DNA of 64,000 bases from Dermacentor variabilis (Eukaryota; Arthropoda; Arachnida; Ixodida; Ixodidae). The stretch is taken from contig NW_027460412.1 in NCBI RefSeq assembly GCF_050947875.1, positions 1,674,001-1,738,000 on the forward strand. The letters run 5' to 3'. The translations under genes and the position numbers were made by a program. The notes beneath the pieces were generated by a model. That model was not told the origin of the DNA and did not search any database. It was given only the letters and a program-made list of their open reading frames with translations. Positions 1 to 11,503 of the stretch are shown here, piece after piece (the stretch's first letter is position 1; the number at the start of each line of letters is the position of its first letter).

Positions 1-39
1 ACAAGCGTTTTGGCACAAATCCATGTGCGGGTGCTAAAA

Positions 40-891
40 AGAGCACCATCGGCATGCTTAGCACGTCGTTTGGCACAAATCCACGTGCGCGTTCTGCCAA
101 AAGCACCATTTGCATGCATACATTCAGGTTTTGCAGAAAACAACGTCTGCGTCTACCAAAAGATACATGTGCATGCTCAAAACGCGTTTTAGCACAAATC
201 CATGCGCGGGTGCTAAATAGAGCAGCATCGGCATGCTTACCACGCCGTTTGGTAGAAATCCACGTGCGCGTTCTGCCAAAAACACCATTTGCATGCATAT
301 CTTGTGGTTTTGCAGAAAACAACGTCCGCGTCTACCAAAAGATGCATGTGCATGCTTAACAAGCGTTTTGGCACAAATCCACGCGCGGGTGCTAAAAAGA
401 GCAGCATCGGCATGCTTAGCACGTCGTTTGGTAGAAATCCACGTGCGCGTTCTGCCAAAAGCACCATATGCATGCATATCTTGTGGTTTTGCAGAAAACA
501 ATGTCCGCGTCTACCAAACGATGCATGTGCATGCTTAAAACGCGTTTTTTCACAAATCCATGCGCGGGTGCTAAAAAGAGCACCATCGGCATGCTTAGCA
601 CGTTTTTTGGTAGAAATCCACGTGCGCGTTCTGCCAAAAGCACCATTTGCATGCATATCTTGTGGTTTTGCAGAAAACAACGTCCGCGTCTACCAAAAGA
701 TGCATGTGGATGCTTAAAACGCGTTTTGGCACTAATCCATGTGCGGGTGCTAAAAAGAGCACCATCGGCATGCTTATCACGCCGTTTGGTTGAAATCCAC
801 GTGCGCGTTCTGCCAAAAGCACCATTTGCATGCATATCTTGTGGTTTTGTAGAAAACAACATCGGCGTCTACCAAAAGATGCATCTGCATG
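40..891. repeat. HOR block I, copy 1 (partner 3439-4290)
   Basis: The variant order here matches 3439-4290 at a spacing of 3,399 bp (19 monomers minus 2 bases). Shared markers include B arms with GGCACAAATCC ending in ATTCAGG, and the CGTTTTTTCACAAATCC junction near 544 and 3943. Scattered substitutions separate the copies, so this duplication looks older than those beyond 50 kb. Confidence 0.75.
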
Positions 892-1784
892 CTCAAAACG
901 CGTTTTAGCACAAATCCATGCGCGGGTGCTAAATAGAGCAGCATCGGCATGCTTAGCACGCCGTTTGGTAGAAATCCCCATGCGCGTTCTGCCAAAAGCT
1001 CAATTTGCATGCATATCTTGTGGTTTTGCAGAAAACAACGTCCGCGTCTTACAAAAGATGCATGTGCATGCTTAACAAGCGTTTTGGCACAAATCCATGC
1101 GCGGGTGCTAAAAAGAGCAGCATCGGCATGCTTAACACGTCGTTTGGTAGAAATCCACGTGCGCGTTCTGCCAAAAGCACCATTTGCATGCATATCTTGT
1201 GGTTTTGCAGAGAACAACGTCCGCGACTACCAAAAGATGCATGTGCATGCTTAAAACGCGTTTTGGCACAAATCCATGCGCGGGTGCTAAAAAGAGCACC
1301 ATCGGCATGCTTAGCACGTTTTTTGGTAGAAATCCACGTGCGCGTTCTGCCAAAAGCACCATTTGCATGCATATCTTGTGGTTTGCAGAAAACAACGTCC
1401 GCGTCTACCAAAAGATGCCTGTGGCTGCTTAAAACGCGTTTTGGCACAAATCCATGCGCGGGTGCTAAAAAGAGCGCCATCGGCATGCTTAGCACGTCGT
1501 TTGGTAGAAATCCACGTGCGCGTTCTGCCAAAAGGACCATTTGCATGCATATCTTGTGGTTTTGCAGAAAACAACGTCCGCGTCGACCAAAAGATGCATG
1601 TGCATGCTTGACAAGCGTTTTGGCACAAATCCATGTGCCGGTGCTAAAAAGAGCAGCATCGGCATGCTTATCACGTCGTTTCGTTGAAATCCACGTGCGC
1701 GTTCTGCCAAAAGCACCATTTGCATGCATATCTTGTGGTTTTGTAGAAAACAACGTCGGCGTCTACCAATAGATCCATGTGCAT
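892..1784. repeat. HOR block II, copy 1 (partner 4648-5540)
   Basis: Matches 4648-5540 at a spacing of 3,756 bp. Together with the preceding block it shows that 40-1784 was duplicated to 3439-5540, with two extra monomers (about 357 bp, 4291-4647) in the second copy. It includes a 178-bp monomer with GTGGTTTGCAG at about 1381. Confidence 0.7.
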
Positions 1785-3438
1785 GCTTAAAACGCGTTTT
1801 GGCACAAATCCATGCGCGGGTGCTAAAAAGAGCAGCATCGGCATACTTAGGACGTCGTTTGGTAGAAATCCACGTGCGCGTTCTGCCAAAAGCACCATTT
1901 GCATGCATATCTTGTGGTTTTGCAGAAAACAATGTCCAGGTCTACCAAAAGATGCATGTGGATGCTTAAAACGCGTTTTGGCACAAATCCATGCGCGGGT
2001 GCTAAAAAGAGCAGTATCGGCATGCTTAGGACGTCGTTTGGAAGAAATCCACGTGCGCGTTCTGCCAAAAGCACCATTTGCATGCATATATTGTGGTTTT
2101 ACAGAAAACCACGTCCGCGTCTATCAAAAGATGCATGTGCATGCTTAAAACGCGTTTTGGCACAAATCCATGCGCGGGTGCTAAAAGAGCGCCATCGGCA
2201 TGCTTAGCACGTCGTTTGGTAGAAATCCACGTGCGCGCTCTGCCATAAGCACCATTTGCATGCATATCTTGTGGTTTTGCAGAATACAACGTCCGCGTCT
2301 ATCAAAAGATGCATGTGCATGCTTAAAATGCGTTTTGGCACAAATCCATGCGCGGGTGCTAAAAAGAGCACCATCGGCATGCTTAGCACGTCGTTTGGTA
2401 GAAATCCGAGTGCGCGTTCTGCCAAAAGCACCATTTGCATGTATATCTTGTGGTTTTGCAGAAAACAACGTCCGCGTCTACCAAAAGATGCATGTGCATG
2501 CTCAAAACGCGTTTTGGCACAAATCCTTGCGCGGGGGCTGAATAGAGCAGCATCGGCATGCTTAGCACGTCGTTTGGTAGAAATCCACGTGCGCGTTCTG
2601 CAAAAAGCACCATTTGCATGCATATCTTCTGGTTTTGCAGAAAACAACGTCCGCGTCTACCAAAGGATGCATGTGCATGCTTGACAAGCGTTTTGGCACA
2701 AATCCATGTGCGGGTGCTAAAAAGAGCAGCATCGGCATGCTTAGCACGCCGTTTGGTTGAAATCCACGTGCGCGTTCTGTCAAACGCACCATTTGCATGC
2801 ATATCTTGTGGTTTTGCAGAAAACAAAGTCGGCGTCTACCAAAAGATGTATGTGCATGCTTAAAACGCGTTTTGGCTCAAATCCATGCGCGGGTGCTAAA
2901 AAGAGCAGCATCGGCATGCTTAGCACGTCGTTTGGTAAAAATCCACGTGCGCGTTATGCCAAAAGCACCATTTGCATGTATATCTTGTGGTTTTGCAGAA
3001 AACAACGCCCGCGTCTACCAAAAGATGCATGTGCATGCTTAAAACGCGTTTTGGCACAAATCCATGCGCGGGTGCTAAAAAGAGCACCATCGGCATGCTT
3101 AGCACGTCGTTTGGTTGAAATGCACGTGCGCGTTCTGCCAAAAGCACCATTTGCATGTATATCTTGTGGTTTTGCAGAAAACAACGTCCGCGTCTACCAA
3201 AAGATGCATGTGCATGCTTAAAACGCGTTTTGGCACAAATCCATGTGCGGGTGCTAAAAAGAGCAGCATCGGCATGCTTAGCACGCCGTTCGGTAGAAAT
3301 CCACGTGCGCGTTCTGCCAAAAGCACCATTTGCATGCATATCTTGTGGTCTTGCAGAAAACAACGTCCGCGTCTATCAAAATATGCATGTGCATGCTTAA
3401 AACGCGTTTTGGCACAAATGCATGCGCGGTTGCTAAAA
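1785..3438. repeat. Monomers between the block I/II copies, with a CCAGG-marked segment
   Basis: About nine monomers. The first part carries the marker AATGTCCAGGTCTACC at about 1931, followed by TATATTGTGGTTTTACAG; this linked set recurs elsewhere in the array (near 14.45, 17.3, 20.9, 22.85, 46.1, 48.4, 49.7 and 63.3 kb). A one-base loss in the A-tract occurs near 2184. No gene or other element is present. Confidence 0.65.
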
Positions 3439-5540
3439 AGAGCACCATCGGCATGCTTAGCACGTCATTTGGCACAAATCCACGTGCGCGTTCTGCCAAA
3501 AGCACCATTTGCATGCATATATTCAGGTTTTGCAGAAAACAATGTCTGCGTCTACCAAAAGATACATGTGCATGCTCAAAACGCGTTTTAGCACAAATCC
3601 ATGCGCGGGTGCTAAATAGAGCAGCATCGGCATGCTTACCACGCCGTTTGGTAGAAATCCACGTGCGCGTTCTGCCAAAAGCACCATTTGCATGCATATC
3701 TTGTGGTTTTGCAGAAAACAACGTCCGCGTCTACCAAAAGATGCATGTGCATGCTTAACAAGCGTTTTGGCACAAATCCACGCGCGGGTGCTAAAAAGAG
3801 CAGCATCGGCATGCTTAGCACGTCGTTTGGTAGAAATCCACGTGCGCGTTCTGCCAAAAGCACCATGTGCATGCATATCTTGTGGTTTTGCAGAAAACAA
3901 TGTCCGCGTCTACCAAAAGATGCATGTGCATGCTTAAAACGCGTTTTTTCACAAATCCATGCGCGGGTGCTAAAAAGAGCACCATCGGCATGCTTAGCAC
4001 GTTTTTTGGTAGAAATCCACGTGCGCGTTCTGCCAAAAGCACCATTTGCATGCATATCTTGTGGTTTTGCAGAAAACAACGTCCGCGTCTACCAAAAGAT
4101 GCATGTGGATGCTTAAAACGCGTTTTGGCACTAATCCATGCGCGGGTGCTAAAAAGAGCACCATCGGCATGCTTATCACGCCGTTTGGTTGAAATCCACG
4201 TGCGCGTTCTGCCAAAAGCACCATTTGCATGCATATCTTGTGGTTTTGTAGAAAACAACATCGGCGTCTACCAAAAGATGCATCTGCATGCTTAAGACGC
4301 GTTTTGGCACAAATCCATGCGCGGGTGCTAAAAAGAGCAGCATCGGCATGCTTAGCACGTCATTTGGTAGAAATTCACGTGCGCGTTCTGCCAAAAGCAC
4401 CATTTGCATGTATATCTTGTGGTTTTGCAGAAAACAATGTCTGCGTCTACCAAAGATACATGTGCATGCTCAAAACGCTTTTTAGCAGAAATCCATGCGC
4501 GGGTGCTAAATAGAGCAGCATCGGCATGCTTAGCACGCCGTTTGGTAGAAATCCACATGCGCGTTCTGCCAAAAGCACAATTTGCATGCATCTCTTGTGG
4601 TTTTGCAGAAAACAACGTCTGCGTCTACCAAAAGATACATGTGCATGCTCAAAACGCGTTTTAGCACAAATCCATGCGCGGGTGCTAAATAGAGCAGCAT
4701 CGGCATGCTTAGCACGCCGTTTGGTAGAAATCCACATGCGCGTTCGGCCAAAAGCACAATTTGCATGCCTATCTTGTGGTTTTGCAGAAAACAACGTCCG
4801 CGTCTTACAAAAGATGCATGTGCATGCTTAACAAGCGTTTTGGCACAAATCTATGCGCGGGTGCTAAAAAGAGCAGCATCGGCATGCTTAGCACGTCGTT
4901 TGGTAGAAATCCACGTGCGCGTTCTGCCAAAAGCACCATTTGCATGCATATCTTGTGGTTTTGCAGAAAACAACGTCCGCGACTACCAAAAGATGCATGT
5001 GCATGCTTAAAACGCGTTTTGGCACAAATCCATGCGCGGGTGCTAAAAAGAGCACCATGGGCATGCTTAGCACGTTTTTTGGTAGAAATCCACGTGCGCG
5101 TTCTGCCAAAAGCACCATATGCATGCATATCTTGTGGTTTGCAGAAAACAACGTCCGCGTCTACCAAAAGATGCATGTGGCTGCTTAAAACGCGTTTTGG
5201 CACAAATCCAAGCGCGGGTGCTAAAAAGAGCACCATCGGCATGCTTAGCACGTCGTTTGGTAGAAATCCACGTGCGCGTTCTGCCAAAAGCACCATTTGC
5301 ATGCATATCTTGTGGTTTTGCAGAAAACAACGTCCGCGTCGACCAAAAGATGCATGTGCATGCTTGACAAGCGTTTTTGCACAAATCCATGTGCGGGTGC
5401 TAAAAAGAGCAGCATCGGCATGCTTATCACGCCGTTTCGTTGAAATCCACGTGCGCGTTCTGCCAAAAGCACCATTTGCATGCATATCTTGTGGTTTTGT
5501 AGAAAACAACGTCGGGGTCTACCAAAAGATCCATGTGCGT
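3439..5540. repeat. HOR blocks I and II, second copy with a two-monomer insertion
   Basis: Second copy of 40-1784. The extra segment 4291-4647 is two monomers long and contains slightly degenerate copies: a loss in the A-tract near 4453 and CGCTTTTTAGCAG near 4478. The right part carries a 178-bp monomer near 5142. Confidence 0.7.
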
Positions 5541-5910
5541 GCTCAAAACGCGTTTTGGCACAAATCCATGCGCTGGTGCTAAAAAGAGCACCATCGGCAT
5601 GCTTAGCACGTCGTTTGGTAGAAATTGACGTGCGCGTTCTGCCAAAACCACCATTCGCATGCATATCTTGTGGTTTTGCAGAAAACAACGTCCGCGTCTA
5701 CCAAAAGATGCATGTGCATGCCTAAAACACGTTTTGGCACAAATCCATGTGCGGGTGCTAAAAAGAGCAGCATCGGCATGCTTAGCACGTCGTTTGGTAG
5801 AAATCCACGTGCGCGTTCTGCCAAAAGCACCATTTGCATGTATATCTTGTGGTTTTGCAGAAAGCAACGTCCGCGTCTACCAAAAGATCCATGTGCATGC
5901 TTAAAACGCG

Positions 5911-5971
5911 TTTTGGCACAAATCCATGCGCGGGTGCTAAAAAGAGCAGCATCGGCATGCTTAGCACGTCG
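5911..5971. repeat. Arm A of the monomer (61 bp sub-repeat)
   Basis: First third of the unit, from TTTTGGCACAAATCC to TTAGCACGTCG. Layout: T-tract, GGCACAAATCC, GCGCGGGTGC, A-tract (AAAAA), GGCATGC. It aligns with arms B and C over its whole length with small gaps. This arm carries many of the alleles that separate monomer types. Confidence 0.85.
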
Positions 5972-6031
5972 TTTGGTAGAAATCCACGTGCGCGTTCTGC
6001 CAAAAGCACCATTTGCATGCATATCTTGTGG
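5972..6031. repeat. Arm B of the monomer (60 bp sub-repeat)
   Basis: Second third, from TTTGGTAGAAATCC to ATATCTTGTGG. It repeats the order of arm A: TTTGG, AGAAATCC, GTGCGCG, CC-A-tract, GCACCAT, TGCATGC. It contains the palindromes CACGTG and TGCATGCA. It is the arm most similar to A; by eye about two thirds of positions agree. Confidence 0.85.
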
Positions 6032-6089
6032 TTTTGCAGAAAACAACGTCCGCGTCTACCAAAAGATGCATGTGCATGCTTAAAACGCG
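6032..6089. repeat. Arm C of the monomer (58 bp sub-repeat)
   Basis: Last third, from TTTTGCAGAAAACAACG to TTAAAACGCG. It keeps the arm layout (TTTTG, CAGAAA, GTCCGCGT, CTACC-A-tract, TGCATGTGCATGC) but is about 2-3 bp shorter. It is the most diverged arm. The frequent single-base loss in its TTTT tract makes the 178-bp monomers. Confidence 0.8.
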
Positions 6090-6093
6090 TTTT
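6082..6093. other. 12-bp palindrome AAAACGCGTTTT at the monomer junction
   Basis: The last bases of arm C and the first of arm A join into AAAACGCGTTTT, which equals its own reverse complement. It recurs at most monomer junctions, wherever the C arm ends in AAAACGCG. Variant junctions (ACAAGCGTTTT, AAAACTCGTTTT, AAAATGCGTTTT) break the symmetry. It contains ACGCGT. Short dyads are common in centromeric satellites; a binding or cruciform role here is only inference. Confidence 0.85.
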
Positions 6094-6851
6094 GGCACAA
6101 ATCCATGCGCGGGTGCTAAAAAGAGCACCATCGGCATGCTTAGCACGTTTTTTGGTAGAAATCCACGTGCGCGTTCTGCCAAAAGCACCATTTGCATGCA
6201 TATTTTGTGGTTTTGCAGAAAACAACGTCCGCGTCTACCAAAAGATGCATGTGGATGCTTAAAACGCGTTTTGGCACAAATCCATGCGCGGGTGCTAAAA
6301 AGAGCACCATCGGCATGCTTAGCACGTCGTTTGGTAGAAATCCACGTGCGCGTTCTGCCAAAAGCACCATTTGCATGTATATCTTGTGGTTTTGCAGAAA
6401 ACAACGTCCGCGTCTACAAAAAGATGCATGTGTATGCTTAAAACGCGTTTTGGCACAAATCCATGCGCGGGTGCTAAAAAGAGCACCATCGGCATGCTTA
6501 GCACGTCATTTGGTAGAAATTGACGTGCGCGTTCTGCCAAAAGCACCATTCGCATGCATATCTTGTGGTTTTGCAGAAAACAACGTCCGCGTCTACCAAA
6601 AGATGCATGTGCATGCTGAAAACGCGTTTTGGCACCAATCCGTGCGCGGGTGCTAAAAAGAGCAGCATCGGCATGCTTAGGGCGCTGTTTGGTAGAAATC
6701 CACGTGCGCGTTCTGCCAAAAGCACCATTTGCATGCATATTTTGTGGTTTTGCAGAAAACAACGTCCGCGTCTACCAAAAGATGCATGTGCATGCTTAAC
6801 AAGCGTTTTGGCAGAAATCCATGTGCGGGTGCTAAAAAGAGCAGCATCGGA

Positions 6852-9177
6852 ATGCTTAGCACGTCGGTTGGTAGAAATCCACGTGCGCGTTCTGCCAAAA
6901 GCACCATTTGCATGCATATCTTCTGGTTTTGCAGAAAACAACGTCCGCGTCTACCAAAGGATACATGTGCATGCTCAAAACGCGTTTTGGCACAAATCCA
7001 TGCGCGGGTGCTAAATAGAGCAGCATCGGCATGCTTCGTACGTCGTTTGGTAGAAATCCACGTGCGCGTTCTGCCAAAAGCACCATTTGCATACATATCT
7101 TGTGGTTTTGCAGAAAACAACGTCCGCGTCTACCAAAAGATGCATGTGCGTGCTCAAAACTCGTTTTGGCACAAATCTATGCGCGGGTGCCAAAAAGAGC
7201 AGCATCGACATGCTTAGCACGTCGTTTGGTAGAAATCCACGTGCGCGTTCTGCCAAAAGCACCATTTGCATGCATATCTTGTGGTTTCCCAGAAAACAAC
7301 GTCCGCGTCTATTAAAAGATGCATGTGCATGCTGAAAACGCGTTTTGGCACCAATCCGTGCGCGGGTGCTAAAAACAGCAGCATCGGCATGCTTAGGACG
7401 TCATTTGGTAGAAATCCACGTGCGCGCTCTGCCAAACGCACCATTTGCATGCATATCTTCTGGTTTTGCAGAAAACAACGTCCGCGTCTCTCAAAAGATA
7501 CATGTGCATGCTCAAAACGCGTTTTGGCACAAATCCATGCGCGGGTGCTAAATAGAGCAGCATCGGCATGCTTAGCACGTCGTTTGGTAGAAATCCACGT
7601 GGGCGTTCTGCCAAAAGCACCATTTGCATGCATATCTTGTGGTTTTGCAGAATACAACGTCCGCGTCTACCAAAAGATGCATGTGCATGCTTAACAAGCG
7701 TTTTGGCACAAATCCATGTGCGGGTTCTAAAAAGAGCAGCAACGGCATGCTTAGCACGCCGTTAGGTAGAAATCCACGTGCGCGTTCTGCCAAAAGCACC
7801 ATTTGCATGCATATTTTGTGGTTTTGCAGAAAACTACGTCCGCGTCTACCAAAAGATGCATGTGGATGCTTAAAACGCGTTTTGGCACAAATCCATGCGC
7901 GGGTGCTAAAAAGAGCACCATGGGCATGCTTAGCACGTTTTTTGGTAGAAATCCACGTGCGCGTTCTGCCAAAAGCACCATTTGCATGCATATCTTGTGG
8001 TTTGCAGAAAACAACGTCTGCGTCTACCAAAAGATGCATGTGGCTGCTTAAAACGCGTTTTGGCACAAATCCAAGCGCGGGTGCTAAAAAGAGCACCATC
8101 GGCATGCTTAGCACGTCGTTTGGTAGAAATCCACGTGCGCGTTCTGCCAAAAGCACCATTTGCATGCATATCTTGTGGTTTTGCAGAAAACAACGTCCGC
8201 ATCGACCAAAAGATGCATGTGCATGCTTGACAAGCGTTTTGGCACAAATCCATGTGCGGGTGCTAAAAAGAGCAGCATCGGCATGCTTATCACGCCGTTT
8301 CGTTGAAATCCACGTGCGCGTTCTGCCAAAAGCACCATTTGCATGCATATCTTGTGGTTTTGTAGAAAACAACGTCGGGGTCTACCAAAAGATCCATGTG
8401 CATGCTCAAAACGCGTTTTGGCACAAATCCATGCGCTGGTGCTAAAAAGAGCACCATCGGCATGCTTAGCACGTCGTTTGGTAGAAATTGACGTGCGCGT
8501 TCTGCCAAAACCACCATTCGCATGCATATCTTGTGGTTTTGCAGAAAACAACGTCCGCGTCTACCAAAAGATGCATGTGCATGCCTAAAACACGTTTTGG
8601 CACAAATCCATGTGCGGGTGCTAAAAAGAGCAGCATCGGCATGCTTAGCACGTCGTTTGGTAGAAGTCCACGTGCGCGTTCTGCCAAAAGCACCATTTGC
8701 ATGTATATCTTGTGGTTTTGCAGAAAGCAACGTCCGCGTCTACCAAAAGATCCATGTGCATGCTTAAAACTCGTTTTGGCACAAATCCATGCGCGGGTGC
8801 TAAAAAGAGCAGCATCGGCATGCTTAGCACGTCGTTTGGTAGAAATCCACGAGCGCGTTCTGCCAAAAGCACCATTTGCATGCATATCTTGTGGTTTTGC
8901 AGAAAACAACGTCCGCGTCTACCAAAAGATGCATGTGCATGCTTAAAACGCGTTTTGGCACAAATCCATGCGCGGGTGCTAAAAAGAGCACCATCGGCAT
9001 GCTTAGCACGTTTTTTGGTAGAAATCCACGTGCGCGTTCTGCCAAAAGCACCATTTGCATGCATATTTTGTGGTTTTGCAGAAAACAACGTCCGCGTCTA
9101 CCAAAAGATGCATGTGGATGCTTAAAACGCGTTTTGGCACAAATCCATGCGCGGGTGCTAAAAAGAGCACCATCGGC
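6852..9177. repeat. 2,326-bp HOR unit, copy 1
   Basis: Thirteen monomers minus one base. The next 2,326 bp repeat it in the same order with only scattered single-base differences, for example AATACAACG at about 7650 against AAAACAACG in copy 2. Before 6852 the two copies differ (GGAATGC against GGCATGC). After 9190 the copies differ again (CGGTTGG against CGTTTGG). The exchange therefore fell within about 13 bp at the end of arm A. Confidence 0.85.
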
Positions 9178-11503
9178 ATGCTTAGCACGTCGGTTGGTAG
9201 AAATCCACGTGCGCGTTCTGCCAAAAGCACCATTTGCATGCATATCTTCTGGTTTTGCAGAAAACAACGTCCGCGTCTACCAAAGGATACATGTGCATGC
9301 TCAAAACGCGTTTTGGCACAAATCCATGCGCGGGTGCTAAATAGAGCAGCATCGGCATGCTTCGTACGTCGTTTGGTAGAAATCCACTAGCGCGTTCTGC
9401 CAAAAGCACCATTTGCATACATATCTTGTGGTTTTGCAGAAAACAACGTCCGCGTCTACCAAAAGATGCATGTGCGTGCTCAAAACTCGTTTTGGCACAA
9501 ATCTATGCGCGGGTGCCAAAAAGAGCAGCATCGACATGCTTAGCACGTCGTTTGGTAGAAATCCACGTGCGCGTTCTGCCAAAAGCACCATTTGCATGCA
9601 TATCTTGTGGTTTCCCAGAAAACAACGTCCGCGTCTATTAAAAGATGCATGTGCATGCTGAAAACGCGTTTTGGCACCAATCCGTGCGCGGGTGCTAAAA
9701 ACAGCAGCATCGGCATGCTTAGGACGTCATTTGGTAGAAATCCACGTGCGCGCTCTGCCAAACGCACCATTTGCATGCATATCTTCTGGTTTTGCAGAAA
9801 ACAACGTCCGCGTCTCTCAAAAGATACATGTGCATGCTCAAAACGCGTTTTGGCACAAATCCATGCGCGGGTGCTAAATAGAGCAGCATCGGCATGCTTA
9901 GCACGTCGTTTGGTAGAAATCCACGTGGGCGTTCTGCCAAAAGCACCATTTGCATGCATATCTTGTGGTTTTGCAGAAAACAACGTCCGCGTCTACCAAA
10001 AGATGCATGTGCATGCTTAACAAGCGTTTTGGCACAAATCCATGTGCGGGTTCTAAAAAGAGCAGCAACGGCATGCTTAGCACGCCGTTAGGTAGAAATC
10101 CACGTGCGCGTTCTGCCAAAAGCACCATTTGCATGCATATTTTGTGGTTTTGCAGAAAACAACGTCCGCGTCTACCAAAAGATGCATGTGGATGCTTAAA
10201 ACGCGTTTTGGCACAAATCCATGCGCGGGTGCTAAAAAGAGCACCATGGGCATGCTTAGCACGTCGTTTGGTAGAAATCCACGTGCGCGTTCTGCCAAAA
10301 GCACCATTTGCATGCATATCTTGTGGTTTGCAGAAAACAACGTCCGCGTCTACCAAAAGATGCATGTGGCTGCTTAAAACGCGTTTTGGCACAAATCCAA
10401 GCGCGGGTGCTAAAAAGAGCACCATCGGCATGCTTAGCACGTCGTTTGGTAGAAATCCACGTGCGCGTTCTGCCAAAAGCACCATTTGCATGCATATCTT
10501 GTGGTTTTGCAGAAAACAACGTCCGCGTCGACCAAAAGATGCATGTGCATGCTTGACAAGCGTTTTGGCACAAATCCATGTGCGGGTGCTTAAAAGAGCA
10601 GCATCGGCATGCTTATCACGCCGTTTCGTTGAAATCCACGTGCGCGTTCTGCCAAAAGCACCATTTGCATGCATATCTTGTGGTTTTGTAGAAAACAACG
10701 TCGGGGTCTACCAAAAGATCCATGTGCATGCTCAAAACGCGTTTTGGCACAAATCCATGCGCTGGTGCTAAAAAGAGCACCATCGGCATGCTTAGCACGT
10801 CGTTTGGTAGAAATTGACGTGCGCGTTCTGCCAAAACCACCATTCGCATGCATATCATGTGGTTTTGCAGAAAACAACGTCCGCGTCTACCAAAAGATGC
10901 ATGTGCATGCCTAAAACACGTTTTGGCACAAATCCATGTGCGGGTGCTAAAAAGAGCAGCATCGGCATGCTTAGCACGTCGTTTGGTAGAAATCCACGTG
11001 CGCGTTCTGCCAAAAGCACCATTTGCATGTATATCTTGTGGTTTGCGAGAAAGCAACGTCCGCGTCTACCAAAAGATCCATGTGCATGCTTAAAACGCGT
11101 TTTGGCACAAATCCATGCGCGGGTGCTAAAAAGAGCAGCATCGGCATGCTTAGCACGTCGTTTGGTAGAAATCCACGTGCGCGTTCTGCCAAAAGCACCA
11201 TTTGCATGCATATCTTGTGGTTTTGCAGAAAACAACGTCCGCGTCTACCAAAAGATGCATGTGCATGCTTAAAACGCGTTTTGGCACAAATCCATGCGCG
11301 GGTGCTAAAAAGAGCACCATCGGCATGCTTAGCACGTTTTTTGGTAGAAATCCACGTGCGCGTTCTGCCAAAAGCACCATTTGCATGCATATTTTGTGGT
11401 TTTGCAGAAAACAACGTCCGCGTCTACCAAAAGATGCATGTGGATGCTTAAAACGCGTTTTGGCACAAATCCATGCGCGGGTGCTAAAAAGAGCACCATC
11501 GGC
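9178..11503. repeat. 2,326-bp HOR unit, copy 2
   Basis: Direct tandem partner of 6852-9177. It keeps the same rare alleles in order: CTTCTGG, CTTCGTACGTCG, TGCATACATATC, GTGGTTTCCCAG, GGGTTCTAAAAAGAGCAGCAACGG and the 178-bp monomer (near 10324). The matched pair shows a recent in-register duplication. Confidence 0.85.

Larger units (their letters stand above)
5911..6089. repeat. Reference monomer (near-consensus, 179 bp)
   Basis: This copy is close to the majority sequence and is used here to set the phase. It begins with TTTTGGCACAAATCC and ends with CTTAAAACGCG. Common variable sites are GCAGC/GCACC in the A arm, CACGTCG/CACGCCG/CACGTTT at the A-B junction, GGTAG/GGTTG/TCGTTG at the start of B, GCATGCAT/GCATGTAT in B, and CTTAAAACGCG/CTCAAAACGCG/CTTAACAAGCG at the end of C. 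These alleles define the monomer types used to trace the higher-order repeats. The monomer length is near one nucleosome repeat; any phasing role is inference. Confidence 0.95.
5541..6851. repeat. Monomers shared with the 8.4-9.2 kb and 11.5-12.0 kb segments
   Basis: From about 5005 to 6330 the variant order matches 7868-9193 at a spacing of 2,863 bp; from 6331 it matches 11520 onward at 5,189 bp. The switch at 6330 is a breakpoint between two histories. It holds the GAAATTGACGTGCGCG variant of arm B and CACCAATCCGTGCG variants of arm A. Confidence 0.65.

Noticed and set aside
1677..1695. CENP-B box-like site in the arm B variant TTTCGTTGAAATCC
   Set aside because: It shares TTCG and the central A with the box, but the required CGGG is CCAC, and it occurs only in a minority monomer type (also near 5430, 8297, 10624, 33505 and others).
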